This document shows positions 50,322-59,998 of a stretch of DNA of 64,000 nucleotides, piece after piece; the first letter of the stretch is position 1; the number at the start of each line of letters is the position of its first letter. Source of the stretch: Streptomyces flaveolus (lineage in GTDB: Bacteria > Actinomycetota > Actinomycetes > Streptomycetales > Streptomycetaceae); contig NZ_JNWV01000046.1 in assembly GCF_000716535.1 (NCBI RefSeq), forward strand, positions 6,815-70,814, given 5' to 3'. The translations under genes and the position numbers were made by a program. Under the pieces are notes generated by a model. The model had not been told where the DNA came from. It did not search any database and was given only the letters and a program-made list of their open reading frames with translations.

Positions 50322-50454
50322 CCGTGCGGGCGGGTGACCGAGGTCAGGGGCGCGGGCTCTGTTCGGGCCTCAGGTCGCCCGGCACTGGTGGCCGGCCGGG
50401 CTACCAGCGCCGGCGTACGTGACCGTCACGCGGTGGGGCTGTGTGCGGTCAGTG

Positions 50455-50895
50455 GCTGACGGTGCGGGCGGCGTGTGCGATCAGGCGGGTGACCGCGGCG
50501 GGCCGGGAGACGGAGACGGCGTGTCCGCTCGGCTCATGGCTCGGCCGGTGCCGTCCTTGCCGTCGAGCGTGAGACCGGACGGCCCGACGGGCATCGCGTC
50601 CTCGAAGGGCGGCTTGCCCGGCTCGCGGACCATGCCCACGTGCCACAGCTGAGGCACGATGTGCCCGCCGGCGGCGTGCACGGCCTCCGGCACCTTCGCC
50701 CGGCCGGCGAGCTGCTCCTCCCCGTGGAAGCGGGGCACGGCAGGATCATCGCCGGCCGGTGGTTGATGGTGGTGCCCTCCGTGATGATCAGGCCCACTCC
50801 GGCCTCGGCGCGGCGCATAGTAGGCGGCCACGTCCGCACCCGGTATGCCGTCCGGCGAGAACGCCCAAGTCGGCGACATGACGATGGGCGAGTCG
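50455..50895 (-). pseudogene. Old-yellow-enzyme N-terminal fragment, frameshifted
   Basis: The minus strand reads PIVMSPTWAFSPDGIPGADV and AAYY in one frame, EAGVGLIITEGTTINHRPA in a second, then DPAVPRFHGEEQLAGRAKVP, EAVHAAGGHIVPQLWHVGMV and MPVGPSGLTLDGKDGTG in the first again. This is the N-terminal third of an NADH:flavin oxidoreductase/old yellow enzyme. A frameshifted patch, loss of the C-terminal two thirds, and no start codon in place make it dead. Confidence 0.75.
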
Positions 50896-51013
50896 CCTCC
50901 GGCCGGCCGTGGAGACTGCCGCTGACCGAGTGCGAAGGACGCCGACGAGCTGACAGGATGGTACGGAAGGCGCTGGCCGGGCCGGGGCTTGTGCTGGAGC
51001 TGGGGGGACGGGA

Positions 51014-51733
51014 ATGGGCTTGGTGATCGAGAGCCGGCCGTCGGAGCTGGCGTACGTCGAGCGGGTGTGGCGCAGCCGAAGCGAAGACGTCTGCCGGATG
51101 ATGTCCGTGGCGACGTCGCACTGGGAACTGGTCTTCTGGGAGCACCGGGGTGAGGCACAGGCGGCGGTGCTGGGTCCGGAGGCGAAGGCGTCGCTCGCCC
51201 CGGTTCCGCAGGACTCCGTCTTCTTCGGGATCAGTTTCGCCCTGGGGACGTCGATGCCCCACATCCCGGTCAGCCGGCTGGTGGGCGGCAGCGCGGAGAT
51301 CCCCGACGTGACGAGGCGCTCGCTGTGGCTGAAGGGGTCGGCCTGGCACGTCCCCGACTACGACAACGCCGAGGCGTTCGTGCGCCGCATGGTGCGCGAG
51401 GGCATCGTGGACGTGGACCCGGTCATCCCCGCGGTGCTCGGCGGCACCGGCCCGGACGTGTCCGAGCGGACGCTACAGCGGCGCTTCGTCGCGGCGACCG
51501 GCCTGACCCAGGGCGCCATCCGGCAGATCCACCGCGCCCGCCAGGCGGCGGTGCTGCTCCAGGAGGGCGTGCCGGCCCAGGAGGTCACGCACCGCCTGGG
51601 GTACTTCGACCAGCCGCACCTGGCGCGGTCCCTCAAGCGGTATGTGGGAAGGACCGCCACCCAGCTGAGCGCACCGGACACGACGGAACCGCTGTCGCTT
51701 CTGTACAAGACCTCGCTCTCGGCGCCTGACTAA
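51014..51733 (+). CDS. AraC-family transcriptional regulator
   Basis: A 239-residue regulator. The N-terminal 150 residues (VWRSRSEDVCRMMSVATSHW, FGISFALGTSMPHIPVSRLV) resemble the sensing domain of small AraC proteins. The C-terminal HTH reads SERTLQRRFVAATGLTQGAI, RQIHRARQAAVLLQEGVPAQ and VTHRLGYFDQPHLARSLKRY. The second helix-turn-helix is the standard GYFDQPHLxRxLK motif. ATG 51014 lies behind a G-rich site. It is immediately upstream of and co-directional with the RibD/DHFR-like reductase, its probable target. Confidence 0.88.
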   Translation: MGLVIESRPSELAYVERVWRSRSEDVCRMMSVATSHWELVFWEHRGEAQAAVLGPEAKASLAPVPQDSVFFGISFALGTSMPHIPVSRLVGGSAEIPDVTRRSLWLKGSAWHVPDYDNAEAFVRRMVREGIVDVDPVIPAVLGGTGPDVSERTLQRRFVAATGLTQGAIRQIHRARQAAVLLQEGVPAQEVTHRLGYFDQPHLARSLKRYVGRTATQLSAPDTTEPLSLLYKTSLSAPD

Positions 51734-51813
51734 TGTCCCCGACGTGGCCGACGGGTCGCCCCGCCCCGGCCGGGGCGGGCGGAGAACCCCTCGGAATCAC
51801 TCGTGGAGGAATC

Positions 51814-52368
51814 ATGCGCAAGGTTGTCTCGGGTCTGTTCGTCTCGCTCGACGGTGTCGCCCAGTCGCCCAACGAGTGGCAGTTCGCGTTCGACGAGGAG
51901 ATGGGCGCGACGCTGGCCGGCACGCTGGAGACGGCCGACACGATCCTGCTGGGCGGGGTGACGTTCACCGAGTGGGCCGGGTACTGGCCGACGGTCACCA
52001 GCGGTGAGGACGCCGGTTTCGCGAAGTGGATCAACGAGTCGCCCAAGTACGTCGTCTCCTCCACGCTGGACAGCGTCGAGGACTGGGCGAACAGCACGCT
52101 GATCAGGGGCGACCTCGTGACCGCTGTCAACGAGCTCAAGTCGGGCGACGGCAAGGACATCACCGTCGCGGGCAGCCCCACGCTGGTGCGCTCGCTCTTG
52201 GAGCTCGACCTGCTCGATGAGCTCGTGCTGCTGATCCACCCGGTGGTGGCCGGCGAGGGCCGCAGGAAGTTGTTCACCGACGACGTCCCGATGAAGAGGC
52301 TCCAGTTGGTCGAGGCCCGGCCGACGAGCAGCGGAGTGATCATCGCGACCTACCGCCCGGCACGCTGA
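51814..52368 (+). CDS. RibD C-terminal/dihydrofolate-reductase-like protein
   Basis: A 184-residue member of the DHFR-like RibD C-terminal family (PF01872): MRKVVSGLFVSLDGVAQSPN, DTILLGGVTFTEWAGYWPTV, KYVVSSTLDS, ITVAGSPTLVRSLLELDLLD and LIHPVVAGEGRRKLF. These are NADPH-dependent reductases of unknown substrate, common as stand-alone genes in actinomycetes next to AraC regulators. ATG 51814 follows GGAGGA by 5 bases; 80 bases separate it from the AraC gene. Confidence 0.9.
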   Translation: MRKVVSGLFVSLDGVAQSPNEWQFAFDEEMGATLAGTLETADTILLGGVTFTEWAGYWPTVTSGEDAGFAKWINESPKYVVSSTLDSVEDWANSTLIRGDLVTAVNELKSGDGKDITVAGSPTLVRSLLELDLLDELVLLIHPVVAGEGRRKLFTDDVPMKRLQLVEARPTSSGVIIATYRPAR

Positions 52369-52458
52369 ACCTTCGCGCGGCACCGGACCTCGACAAGCCT
52401 CCCGGACCGGCGGCACCTCGTGGCGAGGCGACACGCGCATCGGCGTCAGAAACACATA

Positions 52459-52472
52459 CTTGACACGACAAG
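52459..52472. promoter_or_regulatory. Candidate MarR operator before the cupin
   Basis: CTTGACACGACAAG; arms CTTG/CAAG are perfect, about 100 bases before the cupin start. Confidence 0.5.
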
Positions 52473-52571
52473 GAAATGTGCGTTTCGATGCTGTGCACCG
52501 GCCGCTATGACTGCCTCGCCCCCGGTCCGGCGCGGAGGGGGCCGGAGTCGCACTGACCATCGGAGCAACCC

Positions 52572-53084
52572 ATGAGCTTCCTGCTGAACGAAGTGGCACC
52601 CGACGACCCGATGTGGAACAGGCGCGGCGCGCTCTACGTCCCGTCCGGCGAAGGTCCGACCGTGTGGGGCGCGGACGACGTCTACACGGTCAAGGCCAGC
52701 GGCGCGCAGACCAACGGGAACATCGGCTTCATCGAGGCGACCATTCCGGCCGGCGGCGGCCCGGTCCCGCACGCGCACACGAAGGAGGACGAGACCTTCT
52801 ATGTGCTGGACGGGCAACTGGAGTTCATCGACGGCGACCACGTCTTCACCGCCGTGGCGGGCGACTTCATCCACGTGCCGAAGGGCATACGGCACGGATT
52901 CAAGAACACGGGCGTGCACGCCGCCAGGCTGCTGTTCATCTACACGCCGCCCGGCCTGGAGCAGCTCATGCTGGACCACAGCACGCCCGCGCGCCCGGGG
53001 GAGACGCCGCCGCCCCTCGACGAGGACATGGCCGCGCGCGCCGAGCAGGTGATCGCACGGTCCGGCACCATCATGCTGCCGTGA
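52572..53084 (+). CDS. Cupin-domain protein (quercetinase-like)
   Basis: A 170-residue single-cupin protein. Cupin motif 1 reads GGGPVPHAHTKEDETFYVLD then GQLEF, giving candidate metal ligands His67, His69 and Glu73, and motif 2 reads GDFIHVPKGIRHGFKN with a fourth His. The set fits a metal-binding dioxygenase or isomerase of the quercetin 2,3-dioxygenase-like group. ATG 52572 follows GGAG by 6 bases. It is a single gene downstream of a recurrent palindrome and could act on flavonoid or other phenolic compounds; the substrate is inference. Confidence 0.85.
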   Translation: MSFLLNEVAPDDPMWNRRGALYVPSGEGPTVWGADDVYTVKASGAQTNGNIGFIEATIPAGGGPVPHAHTKEDETFYVLDGQLEFIDGDHVFTAVAGDFIHVPKGIRHGFKNTGVHAARLLFIYTPPGLEQLMLDHSTPARPGETPPPLDEDMAARAEQVIARSGTIMLP

Positions 53085-54261
53085 CCGCAGCGGCATCTCC
53101 CTGGACCGACTGATGGACGGTCAGTCCGTTGAGCACTGGTCGTAAGGCAACTTCGGCGTATTTCTTCGGCGTCGGTGCGGGCGGCGGCGTATTCGGTGAC
53201 CGCACCCTGCGTGACAGCCGCGGGCTTCGCGCAGGAGAATGCTTGCTTCGTCCAGCAGGAGCTGGTGGAGGGTTGCCGCTGCCTCCGGGATCTCCGCCGC
53301 GCCGGCCAGACGGCGGCCGGCGGCTGTCCTGGCGGACCGGGACGCCGAGACGGCTTCCCGGCTCGTCATCGATCCGAAGGGCTCACGGCCTCCCTCGGAC
53401 ACATGTGAACGGGCCGGTCGGAGGTTGCGGTGCCCGGCCCAGGTGGAGGAGCAGGTGTGGGAGCGGGGCCGCGGACGATGTCGGTCATCTCTTGTGGGCG
53501 CGTGCCTCCGCCATCGCCAGGTACCACGCTACCGGCCCCAGCGTCACCATCCCGCTCGCCCCGCCCGCGTGTTCGGTGCGGGCGAGGCGCAGGGCCGCCG
53601 CGGCGCGGGCGGCGACCGGGCGCTCGCCGAGGCGGGCGGCTGGGCGGTCAGGCACCACAGTGCCTCCTGCAAGTGATCAAGAGATGGCCCGGGCGCCCTG
53701 GCCGGGGCAGTACGGGCCTCCTCGGCCCGGTTCCGGGCGAGCAGCACCAAGGGGTCCGTCCAGGGGTGGTACGGGCCTCAGTCGAGGGCGGAGTCGGTGG
53801 GCGCGGGACGGTCGTGCAGGAGACGGAGGCCCGAGCGGCGAGAGACCCTTACTGCCCTTCCCCTGCCGCTGGAACAGCCCCAGCTCACCGGCGGCCCTGC
53901 GGGCGCGGTGGTCGGCGCATCTGCCGCGGCGGACCGCGGCTCCGGCCACGTGCCGCGCGCCGCCGGGCCGGATGTACAGCCGGTGTGCGGGGAGTTCACG
54001 GTGGCCCGCCTCGCCGCCCCCGCCCGTTCCCGCTCCCGCTCCCGCTGGGCTGATCCCTTTCGTCGGCACTCCTCCCGGACCGGGAGGCATCCAGTCTGGC
54101 CGCCTGGCTCGCCCAGCGACCCGGTGTCGAGACGAGTAGGTGCCGCAGGCACCACCCGCCGGAACAACTCGCACACGCACTCGCCCCCCGTCTCGACCGG
54201 TCCGACGTACGCCGGCGGCCACCGGACCAGGACCCGGCGCGCGCCCGAGCACCGCCGCCGC
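53085..54261. other. 1.2-kb stretch without a recognisable gene
   Basis: No frame here has a family signature. A leftward piece near 53680-53490 reads like coding sequence (AARAAAALRLARTEHAGGAS then GMVTLGPVAWYLAMAEARAH, stop near 53493) and may be the end of a lost gene. CTTGCTTCGTCCAG at 53242-53255 differs by one base from the SDR 1 operator. Confidence 0.45.
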
Positions 54262-56508
54262 TCACCGCCCGCTGATGGGCAGTGTCAGGGACACCGTCTT
54301 GCCCTGTCCGTTCGGCGAGCTGCTCCACGTGTCGGCCAGCGCCTCCACGATCAGCAGACCCCGGCCGTGTTCCGCTTCCGCGTTCTCCTCCTCGCCGAGC
54401 GACAGCGAGGAGGGTATCGGCGGGTTGCTGTCGGAGTCCCTTACCTCGAGCCGGAGGTGGTCGTCGAAGGCCCGCAGCCGCACGTCCACGTCACTGCCGG
54501 CGTGGATGAGGGCGTTGGTGACGATCTCGGAGACGACCAGCTCCAGGGGCTCCGACATCTCCTCCAGCCCCCAGGTCCCCAGCTGGTCCTGGACGAACGC
54601 GCGGGCCGCCCCCACCCCAAGCAGATCACGGCGCTGGATGTGCAGGCTCCCCACCCGTGGTTCCTCCTGCCCCGCCGCCCCGCCGTACAGCGCCAGCAGC
54701 ACGACGGCGTCGTCGCGGTGCTGCTGTGGCGCGGAGCCGTCCTCGACGACCAGGTCGGCGAGCTGTTCGAGATCGGGCGTGGGAGCCCCGCTGCCGGCTC
54801 CGAGCAGCGCGTGCAGACGCACCTGCGGATCGGGCGCGTTCCAGCCGACGAGGCCGTCCGTGTACAGCATCAGGACCGACCCGCACGCGATGTGGTGCTC
54901 GCGTGCCTGACAGGCGTCCGCCGTGGAAACGCCCAGCGGCAGGTTGGCCGGGGCGGCCAGGACGCCGATGCTCCCGTCCGGCCGCCGTACCAGGGGCGGG
55001 GGATGCCCGGCGAGGGCCACCTCGGCGGTGCCGTCCAGCGTGTCCAGCGAGACGACGCAGCAGGTCGCGGTGAGGTCGGTCCCCAGGGCGGCAAGGAGCC
55101 TGCCGGTCCGGTCGATCACCGCGGCGGGACGGTGGCCCTCGACGGCGTAGGAGGTCACCGCGGTGCGCATCTGCCCCATGACGGCGGTGCTCTCCACGGA
55201 GTGTCCCTCGACGTCGCCGACGACCAGCACGGCCCGGTCCCCGGGCAGGGTGATCACGTCGTACCAGTCACCCCCCACCCTGGTGGTGACGCCGGCGGGC
55301 CGGTAGCGCGCCGCGGTGGCCAGCCGCGGCAGGTCCGACAGCCGGGAGGGCAGGAGGAAACGCTGGAGGCATTCGCTCATCGCCCGCTGCTGCGCGCTCA
55401 GCTCGACCCGGCGCACCGCGGCTCCCAGCAACCCGGCCATCATGCCGAGAAGGGCCCTCTCCTCGGGCGGGAAGCCGCGCGGTCCGGAGAACTCCAGGCA
55501 GCACACCGCGACCACCCGCCCGCCGCCGCCGACCGCCAGGTCGACGAACTGGCGGTCGCCGGTGAGCGGCAGGTACAGCTCGGCGCGCGACTCGTCGGCC
55601 GAGAAGGAACCCGTGGGCGAGTGCCCGGTCAGGAACACCGGGCGTCCACGGAATGCCTCCGCCGCCGGTGTTCGGTCGTCCATCCCGGCACCGTGCAGAG
55701 CGCGGGCCATGTCGGAGGAGGCACCGCTGTGCCCGAGGACCCACAGCCGGCCCTCGACGGCCGACACCAGCGCCAGTGCCCGGGCGCTCAACGGGTCCAT
55801 GACGCAGTACCGTGCGGCCTGCGTCACCTCTTCGATGGTCGTGGCCCGGTTGGCCAGCTCCGCCAGGCGGCGCAGCGGGAACATCATGCTCGTGCCCGCG
55901 GAGCCCGGGATATCGCCCAGCCCCCAGCCCGGTACGCACCCAGGTGCACGAGGGTCGTCCCGGGCCGGTGGCACCATGATTGGCATGGGACCGGCCGCCA
56001 CGGCCACGCCGTCGTCGGCCAGCCTGGCCAGTGCCACGGCGAGCCGGTCCGCGACATCCCGTAGTTCCGTGCGCTCGGCGGCAGTGAAGGCGTCGTCGGT
56101 CTCCAGCCGCAGCACGGTCAGGGCGCCGAAGCGCCGGCCGTCCGCGACGACAGGGGCCGCCGCCGCGATGTAGGGGTACCGCAGATGGTGTTCGCGGCCC
56201 GGGCCGGCGGGGTCCCGATCCAGCAGAACCGCCGTCTCCCCCGTCAGGACGGCGCGGACCGTGGCGGCGGGCACGTCCAGTTCCATCCGCCCCGGCAGCG
56301 TGAACAGGGACGGCGGACTTCCGTCGGCCAGCGCGAGGCGGAGTGCGTCGCGGCGCTCGTCCAGCAGGTAGACGCCCGCCGACACGGCGTTCAACCGGCG
56401 CCTGGCCGCGCTGGTGGCGCGGTGGAGCGTGTGGCCGAGGTCGGTTTCGCGTGTCTCCCCGGACTCGTTCCGCCGCCGCTGATCCGGTGCTGCGCCGCTG
56501 CTCGTCAC
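54262..56508 (-). CDS. SpoIIE-type PP2C phosphatase with GAF and HATPase (RsbW-like) domains
   Basis: A 748-residue multi-domain regulator. In order: GAF-like domain (about 30-180, VSAGVYLLDERRDALRLALA), a second GAF-like domain (about 210-360), a PP2C/SpoIIE domain (about 370-580; VGGDWYDVITLPGDRAVLVV, GDVEGHSVESTAVMGQMRTA, LYTDGLV) and a C-terminal HATPase (about 590-745; LELVVSEIVTNALIHAGSDV, HGRGLLIVEALADTW). Such proteins control anti-sigma/anti-anti-sigma switches by dephosphorylation and kinase activity. GTG 56508, 7 bases after GGGAG, is preferred to the distant TTG 56595. No cognate sigma or antagonist gene is nearby. Confidence 0.92.
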   Translation of the reverse strand: MTSSGAAPDQRRRNESGETRETDLGHTLHRATSAARRRLNAVSAGVYLLDERRDALRLALADGSPPSLFTLPGRMELDVPAATVRAVLTGETAVLLDRDPAGPGREHHLRYPYIAAAAPVVADGRRFGALTVLRLETDDAFTAAERTELRDVADRLAVALARLADDGVAVAAGPMPIMVPPARDDPRAPGCVPGWGLGDIPGSAGTSMMFPLRRLAELANRATTIEEVTQAARYCVMDPLSARALALVSAVEGRLWVLGHSGASSDMARALHGAGMDDRTPAAEAFRGRPVFLTGHSPTGSFSADESRAELYLPLTGDRQFVDLAVGGGGRVVAVCCLEFSGPRGFPPEERALLGMMAGLLGAAVRRVELSAQQRAMSECLQRFLLPSRLSDLPRLATAARYRPAGVTTRVGGDWYDVITLPGDRAVLVVGDVEGHSVESTAVMGQMRTAVTSYAVEGHRPAAVIDRTGRLLAALGTDLTATCCVVSLDTLDGTAEVALAGHPPPLVRRPDGSIGVLAAPANLPLGVSTADACQAREHHIACGSVLMLYTDGLVGWNAPDPQVRLHALLGAGSGAPTPDLEQLADLVVEDGSAPQQHRDDAVVLLALYGGAAGQEEPRVGSLHIQRRDLLGVGAARAFVQDQLGTWGLEEMSEPLELVVSEIVTNALIHAGSDVDVRLRAFDDHLRLEVRDSDSNPPIPSSLSLGEEENAEAEHGRGLLIVEALADTWSSSPNGQGKTVSLTLPISGR

Positions 56509-56947
56509 GAGACGGCTCCCTCGAGCGAGATGCTGGTCGTCGGCTGTCGCCGACCGGTCGTCGAAAGGTGCTCCGCCGTGTTCCGGCGATAACAATTATT
56601 CGGCGGCCGGGAGGTTCCGCGCGAGCCGTGACCCGTTGTGCGCGCTTTCCCCCTAGGCCAGCCAGGTCTGCCGTACCTCAGCACATTCGGGAGCCCGCAC
56701 AACGGTGAACAACTGAACCGAAAGGGGGTTCCTGTCCACAGACAACGGCATCGCTGCCCTGACAGCGAGCTGAGGGAACGGTGCCGTTGTTGATCACGTG
56801 GTGCCCTTCAGGCGGACCTTCCAGGAGCACCCTGTGGCGAGCACCGCAGACGAGCCCGAGCAGACCCCTGACCGGGCCCAGGAGGCCCCCTCCGCGGGGT
56901 CCTCCATCGCACTCCGTGCCCCGTCGCGAAGGGACGGACGTTCCGGT

Positions 56948-58080
56948 ATGTCAGGCCCGGCGGACAGGGGGTCGCCGCAAGTCCGACAACCCTCATGGAT
57001 CGAATCGGTTCAGGACGACCAGCGGCAGGTATGGGTGCTCACCGACCGAGGACACCGCGAAGCGAAGCAGCTGCTGGAGCCGAAGAACATACGGGTCTCA
57101 GCGCTGCGCAAGGAGACGTACGACCGGGTCACCGGAGAGCTGCTCGCGGGAAGCTACGACGACCACGCCGCGGCGGTCACCTCGACGGCGGCCGAACTGC
57201 ACCGTGCCGGGATCGGACACCGGCTCGGCTTGCCACCGAGGTCCCGCACAGGCTCGCAGGCGGGTACGTCCAGCGGGCGGACCTGGTGGTGCGGGCGCGG
57301 GCGGCCGGTGCCGGTGATGCTGCTGGAGATCGACCGCCGCACCGAGGACGCGCACGACCTGGTGCACAAGCTGCGCCGGTACTGGGAGTGGGGCTGGCTG
57401 CTGGCATGGGATGCGGACAAGCGCACTGTGGACCTGGTCCGCTCCCGGCCGGACGCGATCGAACATGTCGACCACGAGAAGCGGCTGTGGCGGCGGGTCT
57501 ACCCGCCGACCGGCCGGGAGGGTCAGGTGCCGGTGGCGTTCCTGTTCGCCGACACCACCAGGGTCAAGGTCGACAACACCGTGCAGGTCCTCGAGGAAGC
57601 CGGCTGCCGCTACTGGGCGCCGCGCCGGTACGAGACCTACTACCGTCAGGCGATCACAGCGAAGGACTACAGCCAGGCCGTGCCGGTCGTCTTCACCACC
57701 CTGGAACAGCTCCAGGAGCACGGCGCGAACGCGGCGGTGTGGCAGCGCCTGGGGCGCGCGGACGAACAAACCTTGACCGACGCGCTCGACAACCCCGACG
57801 GCGAGGACCTCTACCGCGACCAGGTCGCCCGCGCCGACGCGGAGGACAAGCGGCGCCGTGCACCTGAGCGGGAGGCGCAGCGGCCGGTGTGCAAGCGGCG
57901 CGGGCAGAAGTTCACCGACCAGCGCTGGGGGAGACCACCGCGCGCGGTGGCGCCTGGACAGCCGGGGACGCGGCCGTGTGCGATACCTGCCACGCCGACG
58001 ACGTCGCCCGCGAGGAAGCCGTCGCCGAAGCCGCTCGCGTCCAGGTCGCTACGCCACGGGGCAGGAGCACGACCACGACC
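56948..58080 (+). pseudogene. Replication-relaxation protein with compensating frameshifts
   Basis: Related to the replication-relaxation family (PF13814) of actinomycete conjugative elements. The main frame reads RQVWVLTDRGHREAKQLLEP, SYDDHAAAVTSTAAELHRAG, VMLLEIDRRTEDAHDLVHKL, RRYWEWGWLLAWDADKRTVD and RYWAPRRYETYYRQAITAKD. Between about 57229 and 57305 the family sequence (LATEVPHRLAGGYVQRADLV) is in another frame and returns, and near 57935 it shifts again (ETTARGGAWTAGDAAVCDTC then HADDVAREEA). The N-terminal HTH is missing and one zinc-ribbon Cys is Arg. A decayed remnant of an integrative element. Confidence 0.75.
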
Positions 58081-58239
58081 AGGAGCCGGGTAAGCCCCGC
58101 CGTGCCCTGTTCCGCCGACGCGGCTGACCACACACTGCGACGCCGACCCTCCCGACGGACACGGGGGAGAGGCGGCGTCGACGAGCGGCGGCCCGGGTCA
58201 GTTGACTCGCACGGGTAGCAGGCGCGTGCCACCCTACGA

Positions 58240-58500
58240 GGGGACAGGCGGCGGCAGCGGGCCCAGATCCCTGACGAGGTCGGACACGCCTCCAGGACCC
58301 GTCTGGCGCTGGGGCTGCTGGACCGCCTGGCCGCGCAGGGGACGGCGGTGCCGGTGATCGTGGCGGATGTCGGCTACGGCCCCAGCGTCTCCTTCCGGCT
58401 CGCGCTGGAGGAACGCGGCTGGTCCTGTGTCATGGCCGTCGATCCGACGGAGATCGCACGGCCTGCCGGCGCCGAGCCGTATCCAGCGCCATCAGCGGAT
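58240..58500 (+). pseudogene. IS701-family transposase fragment
   Basis: The frame reads RRQRAQIPDEVGHASRTRLA, LGLLDRLAAQGTAVPVIVAD and VGYGPSVSFRLALEERGWSC, the core of IS701-type DDE transposases including the second catalytic Asp (VVADxGYG). Both ends of the gene are missing. Confidence 0.7.
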
Positions 58501-58870
58501 CACCGCCCTCATCGAGGCGCGCCCAGCAGCAGACCCGCAAGCTGACCGCGTCCTTGCGCTCGTCGGCACCGTACGTCACCCGTCGACATGCAACCGGCCG
58601 AACTCGTGCTCGATCGAGTAGCCGGGACCTACCGCCCGTCGGGCCAGGCGGCTAGCAGGTCACTGGTCTCCTCAGCGGTGAGGTGGTCCGTCAATGACGG
58701 CTCACAACGCGCGCGCATCACGTACACCGCGGCGATGCCAGATCAGCGGTGCGCTGCATGTGGAACGCATTCCGGCCGATGACCCCCCGCGGCAGGCTGT
58801 TCGTCGAACTCATCCGACACCACCGGCGGGCCCTCTCAAACTCGTCGACGACTGAGGTCACACTCGGGGG

Positions 58871-59560
58871 ATGAGAGAGCTCAAGGCAGTCGATGCCGGG
58901 ACGCCGCATGCGCAGTTCTTGGCGACCGAGCACTGGAGTTTGCTGGCGACACGGAGCATGACATGGCAGGAGATCTTCAGCCGGACCGGGACATATCTGA
59001 CGGTGCTGTCGGCCGCGGTGGTGGCGCTCTCGCTGGTGGCCAACGCGGCCGGGTTCGGGTCCGGGTTCACGACGTTCGCGTTGCTGGTGCTGCCGGTCGT
59101 CCTGCTCATCGGGTTCGGGACGTATTTCCGGCTGATCGAGGCGGATATCGAGGACACTTGGCTGATTATCGGCATGAACCGGCTGCGGCACGCGTACGTC
59201 GAGCTCGCGCCGGAGCTTGAGCCGTACTTCATCGCCAGCCACCACGACGACCCGCCAGGAATCTGGACGACCTACAGCTTCCGCCGCCGGATCGGAGTGA
59301 CGCACTGGCTGTCCGGCTCACCTCTCGTCATCGGCGTCATCAACTCCGTCGTCACCGGCGTGCTGGCAGCGGTGGTCTGTGAGGCAATCGGTGCCGGGAA
59401 CACCCAGCGGACCTTGCTCGCCTCCGCCACGGCCATCCTGACCGCGGTCGTCCTTGGGTTCCTCGGCCTCCGCAAGGTGCATGAGGTCTCCCGCAGCTAT
59501 CAGCCGCGCTTTCCCAGTGACGAACGCCCGCGCACCACTCCGCCGACAACCCACGACTGA
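58871..59560 (+). CDS. Four-helix membrane protein of unknown function
   Basis: A 229-residue protein with two pairs of hydrophobic helices (TGTYLTVLSAAVVALSLVAN, FTTFALLVLPVVLLIGFGTY; then LVIGVINSVVTGVLAAVVCE, TLLASATAILTAVVLGFLGL) and polar segments between and at the ends. The arrangement resembles actinobacterial proteins annotated only as hypothetical membrane proteins, often near mobile elements. ATG 58871 has a poorly placed G-rich site. A hairpin follows at 59602. I cannot assign a function. Confidence 0.75.
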   Translation: MRELKAVDAGTPHAQFLATEHWSLLATRSMTWQEIFSRTGTYLTVLSAAVVALSLVANAAGFGSGFTTFALLVLPVVLLIGFGTYFRLIEADIEDTWLIIGMNRLRHAYVELAPELEPYFIASHHDDPPGIWTTYSFRRRIGVTHWLSGSPLVIGVINSVVTGVLAAVVCEAIGAGNTQRTLLASATAILTAVVLGFLGLRKVHEVSRSYQPRFPSDERPRTTPPTTHD

Positions 59561-59601
59561 GCACCACGTCACCGACGCCCCTTGATACGAACAGCCACCA
59601 C

Positions 59602-59629
59602 CGCCCCCCGGCCACCGGCCGGGGGGGCG
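59602..59629 (+). terminator. Hairpin after the membrane protein
   Basis: CGCCCCCCGGCC pairs with GGCCGGGGGGGCG around a 3-base loop, with one extra G in the right arm. Confidence 0.65.
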
Positions 59630-59754
59630 TGCTTCCTGGAGGAGTTCACCGTGCCGACCTCCGAGACCGCCCCCGCTTCACCGCCTCACCTCCGCTCAAC
59701 GCCACCGCCCTCCCCAGGCCGTGGCCGCATTCCTTGATGAGCCGCCCACCCGAA

Positions 59755-59998
59755 CTACGCCAATTTCCAAGTGGGCGTGCGCGGCGCCGGCGGGCAGGAC
59801 GGAGTATGCCGTACGTCGCTGGGTGGGACGTGAAGCTGACTACAGACCCCAGCTGGGTGGAGGCGCTGGCCGAACAGGCGCGGGCGGTGAGCGGGATCTG
59901 CCGCCGTTGGTGTCCCGCAGGCGTCCGATGATCGTGGCCAGGACGCTGGCCAGTTCCGGGCTGACCAGCAGCAGCCGTTCCTCGTTGCTTGCACTCGA
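59755..59998 (-). pseudogene. Tyrosine-recombinase/integrase fragment
   Basis: The minus strand from about 59998 reads NEERLLLVSPELASVLATII then GRLRDTNGG and IPLTAR in a shifted frame, matching the mid-region of a group of Streptomyces integrase-like proteins (LVSPELA.VL..I..RLR...G.IPL.AR). The catalytic domain is not seen. Confidence 0.45.

Noticed and set aside
130..52472. Reading the recurrent TTGAC palindromes only as sigma-70 type -35 boxes
   Set aside because: TTGAC alone would fit, but the conserved mirror half CAAG at a fixed 6-bp spacing, pairs of sites and variants without TTGAC (CTTGTCGCAGCAAG) point to a dimeric DNA-binding protein. Overlap with -35 boxes at some sites remains possible.
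53797..56064. A 755-codon frame opposite the SpoIIE-type phosphatase
   Set aside because: Antisense shadow; the phosphatase has GAF, PP2C and HATPase motifs in order.
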